A stretch of DNA of 64,000 nucleotides, taken from contig NZ_JAIMCA010000003.1 in NCBI RefSeq assembly GCF_025499465.1, positions 620,001 through 684,000 on the forward strand, given 5' to 3'. Each line of letters opens with the position of its first letter. Positions within the stretch are counted from its first letter, which is position 1. Below, piece after piece: positions 20,318-29,940 of this stretch. The notes under the pieces were generated by a model. It was not told the origin of the DNA. It did not search any database and was given only the letters and a program-made list of their open reading frames with translations. The DNA is from Allobosea sp. BH3. GTDB lineage: Bacteria > Pseudomonadota > Alphaproteobacteria > Rhizobiales > Beijerinckiaceae. Made by a program: the position numbers and the translations under genes.

Positions 20318-21649
20318 TTACGCCGCCCGGCCCTTGAAGCGGTCGAGCGCGGCTTCGAGCGAGACGAGCTCGCGCTCGCCGCCGGCACGGCGCTTCAGCT
20401 CGACCTTGCCCTCGGCCAACCCCTTCGGGCCGACGATGATCTGCCAGGGCACGCCGATCAGGTCTGCCGTGGCGAACTTGGCGCCCGGCCGATCGTCGGT
20501 GTCGTCGAGCACGGCGTCGTAGCCCTTGGCGAGCAGGTCCCTGTAGATGCGCTCCGCCGCGCCGTCGGTCGCGGCGTCGCCGGCCTTCAGGTTGATGACC
20601 GCGATGTCGAAGGGCGCGATCTCCTCGGGCCAGACGATGCCGGCATCGTCATGGCCGGCCTCGATCAGCGCCGCGACGAGGCGGCTCGGCCCGATGCCGT
20701 AGGATCCGCCATGCAGGAGCACGGGCTGGCCGTCGGGCCCGGCGACCGTGGCGCCCATCGGCTCGGAGTATTTCGTGCCGAAATAGAAGATGTGGCCGAC
20801 CTCGATGCCGCGCGCCGAAACGCGCTTGTCTTCCGGCACCGCCTCGAAGGCGGCCTTGTCATGCATTTCCTCGGTCGCGGCGTAGAGGCTCGTCCACTTG
20901 TCGAAGACGCCCTGCAGGCCGGCGACGCTGTCGAAGTCGGTATCAGCGGCGGGGGTCTCGAAGTTCAGGTAGTCGCTGTGGCAGAAGACTTCGCTCTCGC
21001 CGGTCGAGGCGAGCACAATGAATTCGTGGCTAAGATCGCCGCCGATCGGGCCGGTATCGGCCTTCATCGGGATCGCCTTCAGGCCGAGCCTCGCGAACGT
21101 GCGCAGATAGGCGGTGAACATGCGGTTATAGGCGTGGCGCGCCGAATCCTTGTCGAGATCGAAGGAATAGGCGTCCTTCATCAGGAACTCGCGCCCGCGC
21201 ATCACGCCGAAGCGCGGACGGACCTCGTCCCGAAACTTCCACTGGATGTGGTAGAGGTTGAGCGGCAGGTCCTTGTAGGACTTCACGTAGGAGCGGACGA
21301 TCTCGGTGACCATCTCCTCGTTGGTCGGCCCGTACAGCATGTCGCGATCATGCCGGTCCTTGATGCGCAGCATCTCCTTGCCATAGGCGTCATAGCGCCC
21401 GCTCTCGCGCCAGAGATCGGCCGACTGGATGGTCGGCATCAGGATCTCGACGGCGCCCGAGCGGTTCTGCTCCTCGCGGACAACGTTGCTGATCTTGTTG
21501 AGGACGCGTAGGCCCAGCGGCAGCCAGGAATAGATGCCCGCGGACTGCTGGCGGATCATGCCGGCGCGCAGCATCAGCCGGTGCGAGACGATCTCCGCCT
21601 CCTTGGGCGTGTCGCGCAGGAGGGGCAGGAAATAGCGGGACAGACGCAT
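20318..21649 (-). CDS. proS: prolyl-tRNA synthetase, short type without editing domain
   Basis: Class II aminoacyl-tRNA synthetase charging tRNA-Pro. The 443-residue protein starts [11 protein letters not shown] and has motif 2 around [20 protein letters not shown]. The catalytic core is followed directly by the C-terminal anticodon-binding domain (about 350-443). The YbaK-like editing insert of about 180 residues found in E. coli ProS is absent, as is usual in alphaproteobacteria. The ATG at 21647-21649 is chosen over an upstream extension of 33 codons because it gives the family N-terminus. Confidence 0.96.
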   Translation of the reverse strand: MRLSRYFLPLLRDTPKEAEIVSHRLMLRAGMIRQQSAGIYSWLPLGLRVLNKISNVVREEQNRSGAVEILMPTIQSADLWRESGRYDAYGKEMLRIKDRHDRDMLYGPTNEEMVTEIVRSYVKSYKDLPLNLYHIQWKFRDEVRPRFGVMRGREFLMKDAYSFDLDKDSARHAYNRMFTAYLRTFARLGLKAIPMKADTGPIGGDLSHEFIVLASTGESEVFCHSDYLNFETPAADTDFDSVAGLQGVFDKWTSLYAATEEMHDKAAFEAVPEDKRVSARGIEVGHIFYFGTKYSEPMGATVAGPDGQPVLLHGGSYGIGPSRLVAALIEAGHDDAGIVWPEEIAPFDIAVINLKAGDAATDGAAERIYRDLLAKGYDAVLDDTDDRPGAKFATADLIGVPWQIIVGPKGLAEGKVELKRRAGGERELVSLEAALDRFKGRAA

Positions 21650-21794
21650 CGTCAAACCTGTCGGAAAGCATGGCGCGGGAATCGCGCCGGGATCGAAATT
21701 TACGAGTCGCTTCGGCCCAGAGACACCATCGCTCAAGCTGAAATGCAAACCATAATCAGCAGAGAACGGCGGAAGATGGCGAAGTTGTGCCGCC

Positions 21795-22295
21795 TTACGC
21801 CTTCGCGAAGCGCGCCTTCAGCGCCGCGAGCACCGGCGTCGGCACGAAGGGCGAGACATCGCCGCCCATCGCCGCGATCTGGCGCACCAGCGTCGCCGTG
21901 ATGTAGCGCACGCCCGGCGAGGCCGGCAGGAAAACGGTCTGCACGTCAGGCGCCATGGTGCCGTTCATGCCGGCCATCTGCATCTCGTAGTCTAGATCGC
22001 TGCCGTCGCGCAGGCCGCGGATGATGATCGAGGCCCCTGCCCGACGCGCGGCATCGACCGCGAGATCGTCGAAGGTCACGACATCGAGCACCGCCCCCTT
22101 CGCAGCCAGCAGCGGCGTTGCGACCTGCCGCAGCAGATCGGCGCGCTGCTCGACCGAGAACATCGGTGTCTTGCCCGGATGCACGCCGATCGCCACCACG
22201 AGCCGGTCACAGAGGCCGGCAGCCGCGGCAATGACGTCCGCGTGACCATTGGTCACCGGGTCGAAGGAGCCTGTGTAGAAAGCGATGCGTGCCAT
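21795..22295 (-). CDS. coaD: phosphopantetheine adenylyltransferase
   Basis: Fourth step of coenzyme A synthesis: 4'-phosphopantetheine plus ATP gives dephospho-CoA. The 166-residue protein has the nucleotidyltransferase motif [12 protein letters not shown] (about 8-18) and [19 protein letters not shown]. The C-terminal phosphate-binding segment is [11 protein letters not shown]. The ATG at 22293-22295 gives the usual start [10 protein letters not shown]; an upstream extension of 16 codons is not conserved. In many Rhizobiales coaD is followed by two cyclophilin genes and queA. Here those genes lie 36-38 kb away. Confidence 0.95.
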   Translation of the reverse strand: MARIAFYTGSFDPVTNGHADVIAAAAGLCDRLVVAIGVHPGKTPMFSVEQRADLLRQVATPLLAAKGAVLDVVTFDDLAVDAARRAGASIIIRGLRDGSDLDYEMQMAGMNGTMAPDVQTVFLPASPGVRYITATLVRQIAAMGGDVSPFVPTPVLAALKARFAKA

Positions 22296-22335
22296 GGTTC
22301 CAGCGTTAGCGGCTGGCCCGGAGGACGACAAGCTC

Positions 22336-22458
22336 TCAGGCAATAGGCACGACCGCCACGAGCGCGGCCGCGCAGCCGACGATCATCGAGACGAGAACCA
22401 TGAGGGACGCGGCCGCGGAGAGGCGGCGCGGGTAGGCGAAAGGCTGGTCGGCATGCAT
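22336..22458 (-). CDS. 40-residue small membrane protein, hypothetical
   Basis: The ORF starts [19 protein letters not shown] and continues into one hydrophobic helix (about 16-40: [19 protein letters not shown]). An AGGA lies about eight bases before the ATG. It ends 40 bases before coaD in the same direction and could be co-transcribed. No family is recognised. The frame could be chance in GC-rich DNA; the basic-then-hydrophobic layout is the main support. Confidence 0.4.
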   Translation of the reverse strand: MHADQPFAYPRRLSAAASLMVLVSMIVGCAAALVAVVPIA

Positions 22459-22613
22459 GGGCACGATCCTGCGAATCAGCGAATACCAATCTCTGGTTGC
22501 GTGCGGGTGGCGCCGGGCGCCCGCGTGGCAAGATCGTGACTAAACCGTGACGGCGCCCTTCCGGTTCCAGCGTTCCATTGCGTTTTCGCGCGGTTCACGC
22601 CAAACCCCGCGCC

Positions 22614-24488
22614 ATGCTGACGATCAACGACATCACCTACCGCCTGGGCGAACGACTCCTGCTCGACCATACCGGCGCGGCCATTCCCGACGGCGCGCGC
22701 GTCGGCTTCGTCGGCCGCAACGGCACCGGCAAGACCACGCTGTTCAAGATCATCACCGGCGACCTCGGCACCGAGAGCGGCAATATCAGCCTGCCCAAGG
22801 GCCGGCGCATCGGCGGCGTCGCGCAGGAGGCGCCGGGTGGCCCCGAGACGCTCATCGAGGTCGTGCTCGCCGCCGATACCGAGCGCACCGCGCTGATGAA
22901 GGAATCGGAGACCGCGACCGATCCGCACCGCATCGCCGAGATCGAGACGCGCCTCGCCGACATGGGCGCGCACTCCGCCCCGGCCCGCGCCGCGATGGTG
23001 CTGCACGGTCTCGGTTTCAACGAGGAGGCGCAGCAGCGCCCCTGCTCCGATTTCTCGGGCGGCTGGCGCATGCGCGTCGCGCTCGCGGCCGTGCTGTTCT
23101 CCGAGCCCGACCTCCTGCTGCTCGACGAGCCGACCAACTATCTCGACCTCGAAGGCACGCTCTGGCTCTACGACTATCTGGAGCGCTACCCGCATACCGT
23201 GATCGTCATCAGCCACGATCGCGAGCTGCTCGACACCTCGGTCGATCACATCATGCATCTCGACCAGGGCAAGCTCACGCTCTATCGCGGTGGGTATTCC
23301 TCCTTCGAGAAGCAGCGCGCCGAGAAGCAGATGCAGCTCGCCCGCGCCAAGGAGAAGCAGGACGCCGAGCGCAAGCACCTGCAATCCTTCGTCGACCGCT
23401 TCAAGGCCAAGGCGACCAAGGCGCGGCAGGCGCAGTCCCGCGTCAAGCGGCTGGAGAAGATGCAGACCATCGCGGCGATCGTCGACCGCGACGTCCAGCC
23501 CTTCGTCTTCCCCGGCCCGGAGAAGCCACTCTCGCCGCCAATGATCGTGCTGGAGGATGCGAGCGCCGGCTATGGCGAGCGCAAGGTGCTGTCCCGGCTA
23601 AATCTCTCGCTGGCGCCGGATGACCGCATCGCCCTGCTCGGCTCGAACGGCAACGGCAAATCGACCTTCTGCAAGCTGATCGGCGGGCGACTTCCCGCGA
23701 TGGCGGGCGAGATGAAGAAGTCGAGCAAGCTGGAGACGGCCTATTTCGCCCAGCACCAGCTCGACGAGCTTCGCATCGAGGACACCCCCGTCGGCCATCT
23801 GCGCGACCTGATGCCGGACGCGCCCGAGGCGAAGGTCCGCTCCAAGGCGGCGCAGATCGGCTTTCCGGCGTCGAAGGCGGACACACCGGTGAAGCTGCTC
23901 TCCGGCGGCGAGAAGGCGCGGCTGATGCTGGGGCTGGCGACCTTCCATGGGCCGCATCTGCTGATCCTCGACGAGCCGACGAACCATCTCGACATCGACA
24001 GCCGCACGGCGCTGGTCACCGCCATCAACGACTATCCGGGCGCCGTCATGCTCGTCAGCCACGACCGGTTCCTGATCGAGGCCTGCGCCGACCGGCTCTG
24101 GCTCGTCTCGGGCGGGACGGTGAAGAATTTCGACGGCGACATGGAGGATTACCGCTCCTATGTGCTCGATTCGGCGAAGGCCGAGCGGCGCGGCAAGCCT
24201 GCGCCGGAAGCCGGCGCTGCCAAGCCGAAATCGGATGAGCGCAAGGAAGCCGCGACGAAGCGCGCGGCACAGGGGCCGCTGCGCCAGAAGCTCAACCTTG
24301 CGGAAGCACGCATCTCCAAGCTCACCGGCCTGATCGAGAAGGTCGACGCCGCTCTCGCCAACGGCGCCTTCGCCCGCGAGCCGGACAAGGCACTGCAGAT
24401 TTCCCGCCAGCGCGCAGAGCTGGCCGAGGCGCTGACGGCGGCTGAAGAAGAATGGCTGGCGCTGGGCGAGGAGCTGGAGGGGGCTTGA
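22614..24488 (+). CDS. ABC-F family ATPase (Uup/EttA-like)
   Basis: Soluble twin-ATPase of the ABC-F class, which acts on ribosomes or nucleic acid, not on transport; there are no membrane segments. The 624 residues contain two nucleotide-binding domains. Domain 1 has GRNGTGKTT, signature FSGGWRMRVALA and LLLLDEPTNYLDLE. Domain 2 has GSNGNGKST, signature LSGGEKARLML and LLILDEPTNHLDID. A charged P-site tRNA interaction linker (about 240-300) lies between them. The C-terminal tail (about 530-624) is a predicted coiled coil, as in Uup. The start MLTINDITYRLG is chosen over 12 extra codons upstream. Confidence 0.93.
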   Translation: MLTINDITYRLGERLLLDHTGAAIPDGARVGFVGRNGTGKTTLFKIITGDLGTESGNISLPKGRRIGGVAQEAPGGPETLIEVVLAADTERTALMKESETATDPHRIAEIETRLADMGAHSAPARAAMVLHGLGFNEEAQQRPCSDFSGGWRMRVALAAVLFSEPDLLLLDEPTNYLDLEGTLWLYDYLERYPHTVIVISHDRELLDTSVDHIMHLDQGKLTLYRGGYSSFEKQRAEKQMQLARAKEKQDAERKHLQSFVDRFKAKATKARQAQSRVKRLEKMQTIAAIVDRDVQPFVFPGPEKPLSPPMIVLEDASAGYGERKVLSRLNLSLAPDDRIALLGSNGNGKSTFCKLIGGRLPAMAGEMKKSSKLETAYFAQHQLDELRIEDTPVGHLRDLMPDAPEAKVRSKAAQIGFPASKADTPVKLLSGGEKARLMLGLATFHGPHLLILDEPTNHLDIDSRTALVTAINDYPGAVMLVSHDRFLIEACADRLWLVSGGTVKNFDGDMEDYRSYVLDSAKAERRGKPAPEAGAAKPKSDERKEAATKRAAQGPLRQKLNLAEARISKLTGLIEKVDAALANGAFAREPDKALQISRQRAELAEALTAAEEEWLALGEELEGA

Positions 24489-24520
24489 GCCTTCCCGGCG
24501 AGGCAGCCGCGACGCCTCTT

Positions 24521-24660
24521 TCCTTCTCCCGGATGGGAGAAGGTGGCGCGGAGCGCCGGATGAGGGCCTTCGCTACCCGCAGAGGGTTCCACGGCGTCGC
24601 TGCTTGACGATCAACGGCGGTCCCTCACCCCTACCTCTCTCCCACACGGGAGAGGAGTTC
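24521..24660. repeat. intergenic repeat, family E
   Basis: A hairpin CCTTCTCCC/GGGAGAAGG (24522-24543) is followed by GCGGAGCGCCGGATGAGG. After a spacer come CCCTCACCCC and a second hairpin CTCTCCC/GGGAGAG (about 24637-24654). This is a common dispersed palindrome style in Rhizobiales genomes. It lies in the convergent gap between the ABC-F gene and the deaminase and could terminate both. Confidence 0.6.
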
Positions 24661-24746
24661 CCCGCGCTTCATCCACGTCGGGTCTGGAGGCCACCGTCAC
24701 TCTAGAGCCCCCAGCTCTCGCCGCGGGACTCTCAAGCACCCGCCCC

Positions 24747-25457
24747 TCAATAAGGATGGCGATCCTTCTTGTTCGTCCAGGCCTCATAGGCCTTGAGGCC
24801 GACCTCGCGCTCGAAGTTCTCGCTCACCTTGATCCGCCGGTCGGCCCACGGCTTGGCGAAGTCCTCGTACTGGAAGGCGTCGTCGAAGCCGATCGCGCTG
24901 GTGTCCTTCAGGCTCGCGGCGAAATAGACGTGGTCGATGCGAGACCAGTAGATCGCGCTCATGCACATCGGGCACGGAGCACCGTTGATGTAAATCTCGC
25001 AGCCCTTGAGCATGCGCGCACGCTCCGGCACGGGATCGGGCGATCCGGCCTCGCGCGGGATCATCTCCAGGATCGTGCCGGTGCCGTATTCGCTGCCGAG
25101 CAGCGCCTTGGGGTTGAGGCGGGCCGAGGCGTCCATGATCGCGGTGATCTCGGCGTGGAAGACCGGGATGCCGGTGAGGAGCACGCGGTTCTGTCCGCGC
25201 CCGATGATCTGCCCATCCTTGACGATGACGGCGCCGAAGGGACCGCCCCAGCCCTTCTCCACCGACTCGATCGCCAGACGCGTCGCCTCTTCCATGAACT
25301 TGCGCTTCTCGGGCGAAGGCGTGGCGGCGACGGCTCGCGTTACCGGAAGTCCCGCCGCGCCGAGGGCCATGGCCGCCGTGAAGAACTGGCGGCGGCCCGG
25401 ATCCTCCGGCGCGTCGCAGCAGAATTCATGGGCAGTGGTGCAGGAGCAGCTCGGCAT
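24747..25457 (-). CDS. Tat-exported cytidine/deoxycytidylate-type nucleoside deaminase
   Basis: The CDA-fold domain (about 50-236) keeps the zinc and catalytic motifs: HAE (in PVFHAEITAIMDA) and PCPMC. It is closest in look to guanine deaminase and tRNA adenosine deaminase relatives. Unusually, the N-terminus reads GRRQFFTAAMALGAAGLP, a twin-arginine signal (about 20-45). A cysteine-rich leader (CSCTT...CC) precedes it. This predicts export to the periplasm, where the substrate could be a nucleobase or another amine. The ATG at 25455-25457 is preferred over one 10 codons upstream. The enzyme class is clear; substrate and location are inferred. Confidence 0.82.
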   Translation of the reverse strand: MPSCSCTTAHEFCCDAPEDPGRRQFFTAAMALGAAGLPVTRAVAATPSPEKRKFMEEATRLAIESVEKGWGGPFGAVIVKDGQIIGRGQNRVLLTGIPVFHAEITAIMDASARLNPKALLGSEYGTGTILEMIPREAGSPDPVPERARMLKGCEIYINGAPCPMCMSAIYWSRIDHVYFAASLKDTSAIGFDDAFQYEDFAKPWADRRIKVSENFEREVGLKAYEAWTNKKDRHPY

Positions 25458-25756
25458 CGCATTCCAACCTTCGGTAGGCCAACTCAAGCCGGGCGCGCCA
25501 CCGCGCCGGGCGACAGCCCATGCTGGATCTGCCGTTACGGCACTTAGCCTCCCAAGTGCTGTAGACGCGTTAATTCAAATGGTTGGTTGCTGGCGAACGG
25601 GCTGAATCAGCGATCCGCTGGCGCATCATCTCGGCCCGCGTGTCGCGCATGGCCCGTCTGAAGATGTTGGACGCGTCCCCGTTCTGTGAGCCGTATCACA
25701 TTCAGTTTCCGCGAATTGCGTATCCATGGCTTCCAACTGAGCCGCGGAGCGCGCCC

Positions 25757-25963
25757 ATGTCCCCCACCTTCGATCAGAAAATCGCGCTGTTCCATCGCAG
25801 CGCCATCCAGCAGATGAAAAGAGCGGGACTATCGGCCTACATCCTGAGGGACGACGGAAGCGTGATCCGCTTCAAGCCCGACGGAAAAAGAGAGCTCATC
25901 GTCTCTTCGTCAGCTTTCCGAGGACACGTGAAACCGGGCGCGTGCGCACTGCCTACAGGTTGA
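25757..25963 (+). CDS. small hypothetical protein (68 aa)
   Basis: The product starts MSPTFDQKIALFHRSAIQQM and contains AYILRDDGSVIRFKPDGKRE, a balanced soluble composition unlike the arginine/alanine-rich noise frames nearby. No transmembrane helix or signal is visible. I do not recognise a family. It is isolated between the deaminase and the lipoprotein gene, with no obvious Shine-Dalgarno, so it remains tentative. Confidence 0.45.
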   Translation: MSPTFDQKIALFHRSAIQQMKRAGLSAYILRDDGSVIRFKPDGKRELIVSSSAFRGHVKPGACALPTG

Positions 25964-26120
25964 AGGCAAAGGCGAAACCGCGTCGAAATTCGAGTGGCAG
26001 CCGCGGATGCGGCGGCGCCATCGCACCCGCGGATCGATGCCCCCCGACGGGCACGACAGATTCAATCGGCCGCAATGTGCCGAGAGCAGATCCGACCAAC
26101 TGGCATCACGGACGTACCGC

Positions 26121-26534
26121 TCAGCCCTCCCCGCCCGGCTTCACGATCCGGCTCAGGCGGTTGTCGGTGAAGAGATAGAGCTCACGTCCGCCTGGCTCGG
26201 AATAGAGCACCTGCACTTCGCGCTGGCCCTTGCCGCTCTCGCCGATCAGCACGTCGGTCGGTGCCTTGGCCTTGATCTTCACCAGCTCGCATTCGGTGAT
26301 GCCGGGCGCGATCTCCTGCGGCAGCGGACGCGTCGAGGGATTGAGCGAGGCGCCGACGCTGCACTCGCCTTCCGGCGTCAGCACCGGCTCCCGCGTCGAG
26401 ACGCCGATGCTGCCGGTCGTGGTCGTCGTCGTGGTGACGCCCCGCTTCGTCTCGGACTGGAAGGCGAAACCGCCCATGTCGACGGAGCAGCCCGCGAGCG
26501 CGGCGGTGCAGAGAAACAGGATAGGCAGTCTCAC
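26121..26534 (-). CDS. putative lipoprotein, hypothetical
   Basis: The 137-residue product begins at a GTG (26532-26534) that overlaps the holC stop as GTGA. The signal peptide VRLPILFLCTAALAGC ends in a lipobox LAGC, predicting lipid attachment at Cys16. A threonine run (GVTTTTTTTGSIG) and a compact C-terminal domain with CELVKIKAKAPTDVLIG follow. The family is not named here; it resembles the small SH3-like or SmpA-type envelope lipoproteins only in size. Coupling to holC is likely by position. Confidence 0.75.
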   Translation of the reverse strand: MRLPILFLCTAALAGCSVDMGGFAFQSETKRGVTTTTTTTGSIGVSTREPVLTPEGECSVGASLNPSTRPLPQEIAPGITECELVKIKAKAPTDVLIGESGKGQREVQVLYSEPGGRELYLFTDNRLSRIVKPGGEG

Positions 26535-26983
26535 GCTTTCTTCTCCCAGCGGCCGGCCTCGTCCTGCTGCCAATAGCTGGCGGCATGGCCCGAGGCGCGG
26601 GCCTTCTTCCAATCCTCGCGGGCGGCATCGAGCGCCTCGGGATCGTCTCCATCGAATATCAGAACGACGCGCTCGTAGGCATCCATTGCGTCGGGAATGC
26701 GAACGCCGTCGGCGCAGACCCTGACCGCGGCCGCGTTCGGGTTATGCGCCTGCGTCGTCAACACCACCGGGTTCGAGGGCGCATCGGCCTCCAGCGCCGT
26801 CACATGCGGAAGGAAGCTCTCATCCGCATAGGTCCATAGGTGATCGTCGATCACGCTCAGCCGCTCCTGGCTCGACACCTCGACGACGACCTTCTGCCCG
26901 CGCGAAAGCGCGCGGTCGACAATCGTCGGCAGCACCTGCTCCAGCGGGCGGGACTGCAAATGGAAGAACAGGATTTCAGCCAT
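26531..26983 (-). CDS. holC: DNA polymerase III subunit chi
   Basis: Clamp-loader accessory protein that links the tau/psi complex to SSB. The 150-residue protein shows the family N-terminus MAEILFFHLQSRPLEQVLP. Further on are WTYADESFLPHV and the C-terminal RVVLIFDGDDPEALDAAREDWK. The ATG at 26981-26983 gives the conserved start; eight extra codons upstream are ignored. It lies downstream of pepA, the common pepA-holC pairing, but a family C repeat separates them. Confidence 0.92.
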   Translation of the reverse strand: MAEILFFHLQSRPLEQVLPTIVDRALSRGQKVVVEVSSQERLSVIDDHLWTYADESFLPHVTALEADAPSNPVVLTTQAHNPNAAAVRVCADGVRIPDAMDAYERVVLIFDGDDPEALDAAREDWKKARASGHAASYWQQDEAGRWEKKA

Positions 26984-27002
26984 GTCGGTTTCAGCGGCTA
27001 CC

Positions 27003-27092
27003 GCCATTGCGAGGAGCGAAGCGAACGAAGCAATCCACGCACGGCAGAGCTCTGCGCTCCCCTGGATTGCTTCGCTTCGCTCGCAACGACGT
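27003..27092. repeat. family C inverted repeat, copy 1 (pepA 3' end)
   Basis: The left arm CATTGCGAGGAGCGAAGCG...GAAGCAATCCA and the right arm TGGATTGCTTCGCTTCGCTC...GCAACGACG are near-complementary and flank a short spacer. It abuts the pepA stop codon. Copies at 57144-57234 and 60620-60754 also sit at minus-strand gene ends. This palindrome type is widespread in alphaproteobacteria. Confidence 0.8.
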
Positions 27093-27093
27093 G

Positions 27094-28587
27094 TCAGCCT
27101 TCGTAATGTTCCGCCACCAGCCGGTCGAGCAGGCGTACGCCCCAGCCGGGGCCCCAGGAGCGGTTGATCTCGGAGTTCGAGGCGCCCATTCCGGTACCGG
27201 CGATGTCGAGATGGGCCCAGGGCGTATCATTGACGTGACGCTGCAGGAACTGTGCCGCCGTGATCGAGCCGGCATGGCGCCCGGAGGAGTTCTTCATGTC
27301 GGCGAACTTTGAATCGATCATCTTGTCGTAGGCCTTGCCGAGCGGCATGCGCCAGACGGTCTCGCCGGTCGCCCGGCCGGCGGCACCGAGCCTCTCGGCC
27401 AGCTCGTCGTTGTTGCTGAACAGGCCGGCATTCTCCTGCCCGAGCGCGACCAGGATCGCGCCTGTCAGAGTCGCGAGATTGATCATGAAGCGCGGCTTGA
27501 AGCGCTCCTGCGTGTACCAAAGCACATCGGCCAGCACGAGCCGGCCCTCGGCGTCGGTGTTGATGATCTCGATGGTCTGGCCGGAGAGCGAGGTGACGAT
27601 ATCTCCGGGCCGCTGGGCGTTGCCGTCCGGCATGTTCTCGACGAGGCCGATCACGCCGATGGCATTGACCTTCGCCTTGCGGGCCGCGAGCGCGTGCATC
27701 AGGCCGGTGACGCAGGCCGCGCCCGCCATGTCGCCCTTCATGTCCTCCATGCCGGCGCCGGGCTTCAGCGAGATGCCGCCCGTGTCGAAGGTGACGCCCT
27801 TGCCGACGAAGGCGACGGGCTGCACGCCGTCCTTGGCGCCGTTCCAGCGCATGATGGCGACGCGGCTTTCGCGGCGTGAGCCCTGGCCGACGCCGAGCAG
27901 CGCGCGCATGCCGATCTTCTTGAGGTCCTTGTCGTCGAGGATCTCGATCTCGACGCCGAGCTTCTTCAGCTTGGCTGCGCGATCCGCGAACTCCTCGGGG
28001 TAGAGCACGTTCGGAGGCTCGTTCACGAGGTCGCGCGCCAGCACGACGCCCGAAGCGAGCGCGTCCGCCGTCTTCAGCGCCTTCTTGAGGGCGGCCTGAT
28101 CAGCAGTGCGCAGCGTCACGGCATAGGGCGCAGCCTCGTCCTTGTCCTTGCTCTTCGTCTTGTAGCGGTCGAAGGCATAGGCGCGCAGCTTGAGGCCGAG
28201 CGCCAGATCGGCGCCCTGCCCCGATGCGACCTCGCTCTCGCCCAGTGCCAGGACGATCTCGGCGCTGCGGCCGGCGCCGAGCCGGCCGGCGATGGCGCCG
28301 CCCAGCTTCACGAAATCGAGCGTGGCCCTGTCGTCCTCGGGACCGGTGCCGACCACGATCAGGCGCTCATAGGCCGCGCCTTCCGGCGCCGGCAGCGTCA
28401 GCCCGCCATAGACCTTGCCCTTGAACCGCTCGGCCGCCGCCGCCCGCGTCAGCAGCGCCTGCGCGCCCTCGCCTGCCAGCACCTCGGCCGCCGCGGCCAG
28501 GGCCAGCTTGTCGGAAACCAGGACCACCAGATCCTGTCCTTCGACGGCGTTCAGGGCTTTGATATCGAGCTTCAGGCGCTGCGACAT
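27094..28587 (-). CDS. pepA: leucyl aminopeptidase (M17)
   Basis: Di-metal cytosolic aminopeptidase releasing N-terminal residues. The 497-residue protein has an N-terminal macro-like domain (about 1-170) and the M17 catalytic domain. The catalytic domain contains [25 protein letters not shown] and the family signature [12 protein letters not shown]. These include the metal-binding Asp/Glu residues and catalytic Lys and Arg. Length is standard. It is divergent from lptF and upstream of holC, as in many proteobacteria. Confidence 0.96.
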   Translation of the reverse strand: MSQRLKLDIKALNAVEGQDLVVLVSDKLALAAAAEVLAGEGAQALLTRAAAAERFKGKVYGGLTLPAPEGAAYERLIVVGTGPEDDRATLDFVKLGGAIAGRLGAGRSAEIVLALGESEVASGQGADLALGLKLRAYAFDRYKTKSKDKDEAAPYAVTLRTADQAALKKALKTADALASGVVLARDLVNEPPNVLYPEEFADRAAKLKKLGVEIEILDDKDLKKIGMRALLGVGQGSRRESRVAIMRWNGAKDGVQPVAFVGKGVTFDTGGISLKPGAGMEDMKGDMAGAACVTGLMHALAARKAKVNAIGVIGLVENMPDGNAQRPGDIVTSLSGQTIEIINTDAEGRLVLADVLWYTQERFKPRFMINLATLTGAILVALGQENAGLFSNNDELAERLGAAGRATGETVWRMPLGKAYDKMIDSKFADMKNSSGRHAGSITAAQFLQRHVNDTPWAHLDIAGTGMGASNSEINRSWGPGWGVRLLDRLVAEHYEG

Positions 28588-28746
28588 GATCCGCTCACAA
28601 TCTTGGGAGAACTGGTCAGGAAGGATACGAGGAGGACAGGCGCGACACGATTCCCGTTTGCGCCGTGACCGCGCCTATACCATAGGGTGTGTCCGACTAA
28701 CCACCTCGGGAGGCCGCGAGTCTCCCGAACCGCCGGAAAGCGACGC
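28588..28746. promoter_or_regulatory. divergent promoter region pepA / lptF
   Basis: The 159-base gap separates two divergent transcription units and must hold both promoters. I cannot pick out convincing -35 and -10 boxes. Confidence 0.35.
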
Positions 28747-29940
28747 GTGCTGCTGAACCGCCTCGACCGATACATCCTGAAGATCGCGGCGGTGGCAGCG
28801 ATCGTGCTGCTGCTCGGCCTGACAGGTGTCATCTGGGTCACGCAGGCGCTGCGCGAGGTCGATCTCATCACCGGCAAGGGCCAGACGGTCCTGATCTTCC
28901 TGACCGTCACGCTGCTCTCGCTGCCGGCGCTCATCGCGGGCATCGCCCCGGTCGCGCTGTTCATGTCGACGCTCTACACGCTCAACAGGCTCAACGGCGA
29001 TTCCGAGCTGATCGTGATGAACGCCGCGGGCGTGGCGCCGCATCGCATTACGCGTCCGTTCATCGTGCTGACGATCGCGACCTCGCTCGTCGTCGCCTGG
29101 ATGACGATCTCGGTGATGCCGGCCAGCTTCCGCATGCTGCGTGACCTGATCACGCTGATCCGCGCCGATTTCGTCGCCAACGTTGTGAAGGAAGGCCAGT
29201 TCGTCTCGCTCGATTCGGGCGTGACCTTCCATTACCGCGAGAAGGCGGGCGACTCGCTAGTCGGCATCTTCATGCAGGATCGCCGCGACCCGGCGCAGCC
29301 CTCGATCTACCTCGCCGAGCGCGGCCGCACGGTCGAGGCCGAGGGCCAGAGCTTCCTCATGCTGGAGAAGGGCACCATCCAGCGCGAAGCCAAGAACACC
29401 AGCACGACGTCGATCATCTCCTTCGAGCGCTACGCTCTGAACCTCTCAGCCCTGACGGGCGACACAAGCGGCGGCCCGGGCGAAGGCGACGGCGACAAGG
29501 TGATCTACAAGCCGCGCGAACGCTCGACCTGGCAGCTCCTCACCCAGGATAAGAACGAGAGCTACTACAAGATCCAGGAAGGCCGGTTTCGGGCCGAGCT
29601 GCACAACCGCCTCTCCTCCCCGCTTTATCCCTTTGCCTTCATGCTGATCGCCTTCGCCGCGATCGGCGAGGCGCGCACCACGCGCCAGGGCCGGGCTTTC
29701 GCGATCCAGGCCGCCATCCTGATCGTCGGCGCAACGCGAATCGCGGCCTATGCCGCCTGGACCGCGAGTGTGCGCTCGCCCTTCGCCGCCGCGCTGCTCT
29801 ACATCCTGCCCATCGTTGCCATCCTGCTGGCCACGGCGCTGATCTTCCATGGAGAGCGGCTGCGGCCGATCATCACCCGCCTGACCGCTCCGCTCACCCT
29901 GCCGCTCATCGCCTTCGCGGCCCGTTTTCGGCGCGCCTGA
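28747..29940 (+). CDS. lptF: LPS export ABC transporter permease LptF
   Basis: Inner-membrane permease of the LptB2FGC complex that extracts LPS. From the GTG at 28747 it is 397 residues. Paired transmembrane helices at the N-terminus (LDRYILKIAAVAAIVLLLGL) and a periplasmic jelly-roll domain (about 120-260) precede three C-terminal helices. A GGAAAG lies six bases before the GTG. The frame is open 20 codons further upstream to an ATG, so the start is not certain. The stop overlaps the lptG start as TGATG. Confidence 0.92.
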   Translation: MLLNRLDRYILKIAAVAAIVLLLGLTGVIWVTQALREVDLITGKGQTVLIFLTVTLLSLPALIAGIAPVALFMSTLYTLNRLNGDSELIVMNAAGVAPHRITRPFIVLTIATSLVVAWMTISVMPASFRMLRDLITLIRADFVANVVKEGQFVSLDSGVTFHYREKAGDSLVGIFMQDRRDPAQPSIYLAERGRTVEAEGQSFLMLEKGTIQREAKNTSTTSIISFERYALNLSALTGDTSGGPGEGDGDKVIYKPRERSTWQLLTQDKNESYYKIQEGRFRAELHNRLSSPLYPFAFMLIAFAAIGEARTTRQGRAFAIQAAILIVGATRIAAYAAWTASVRSPFAAALLYILPIVAILLATALIFHGERLRPIITRLTAPLTLPLIAFAARFRRA

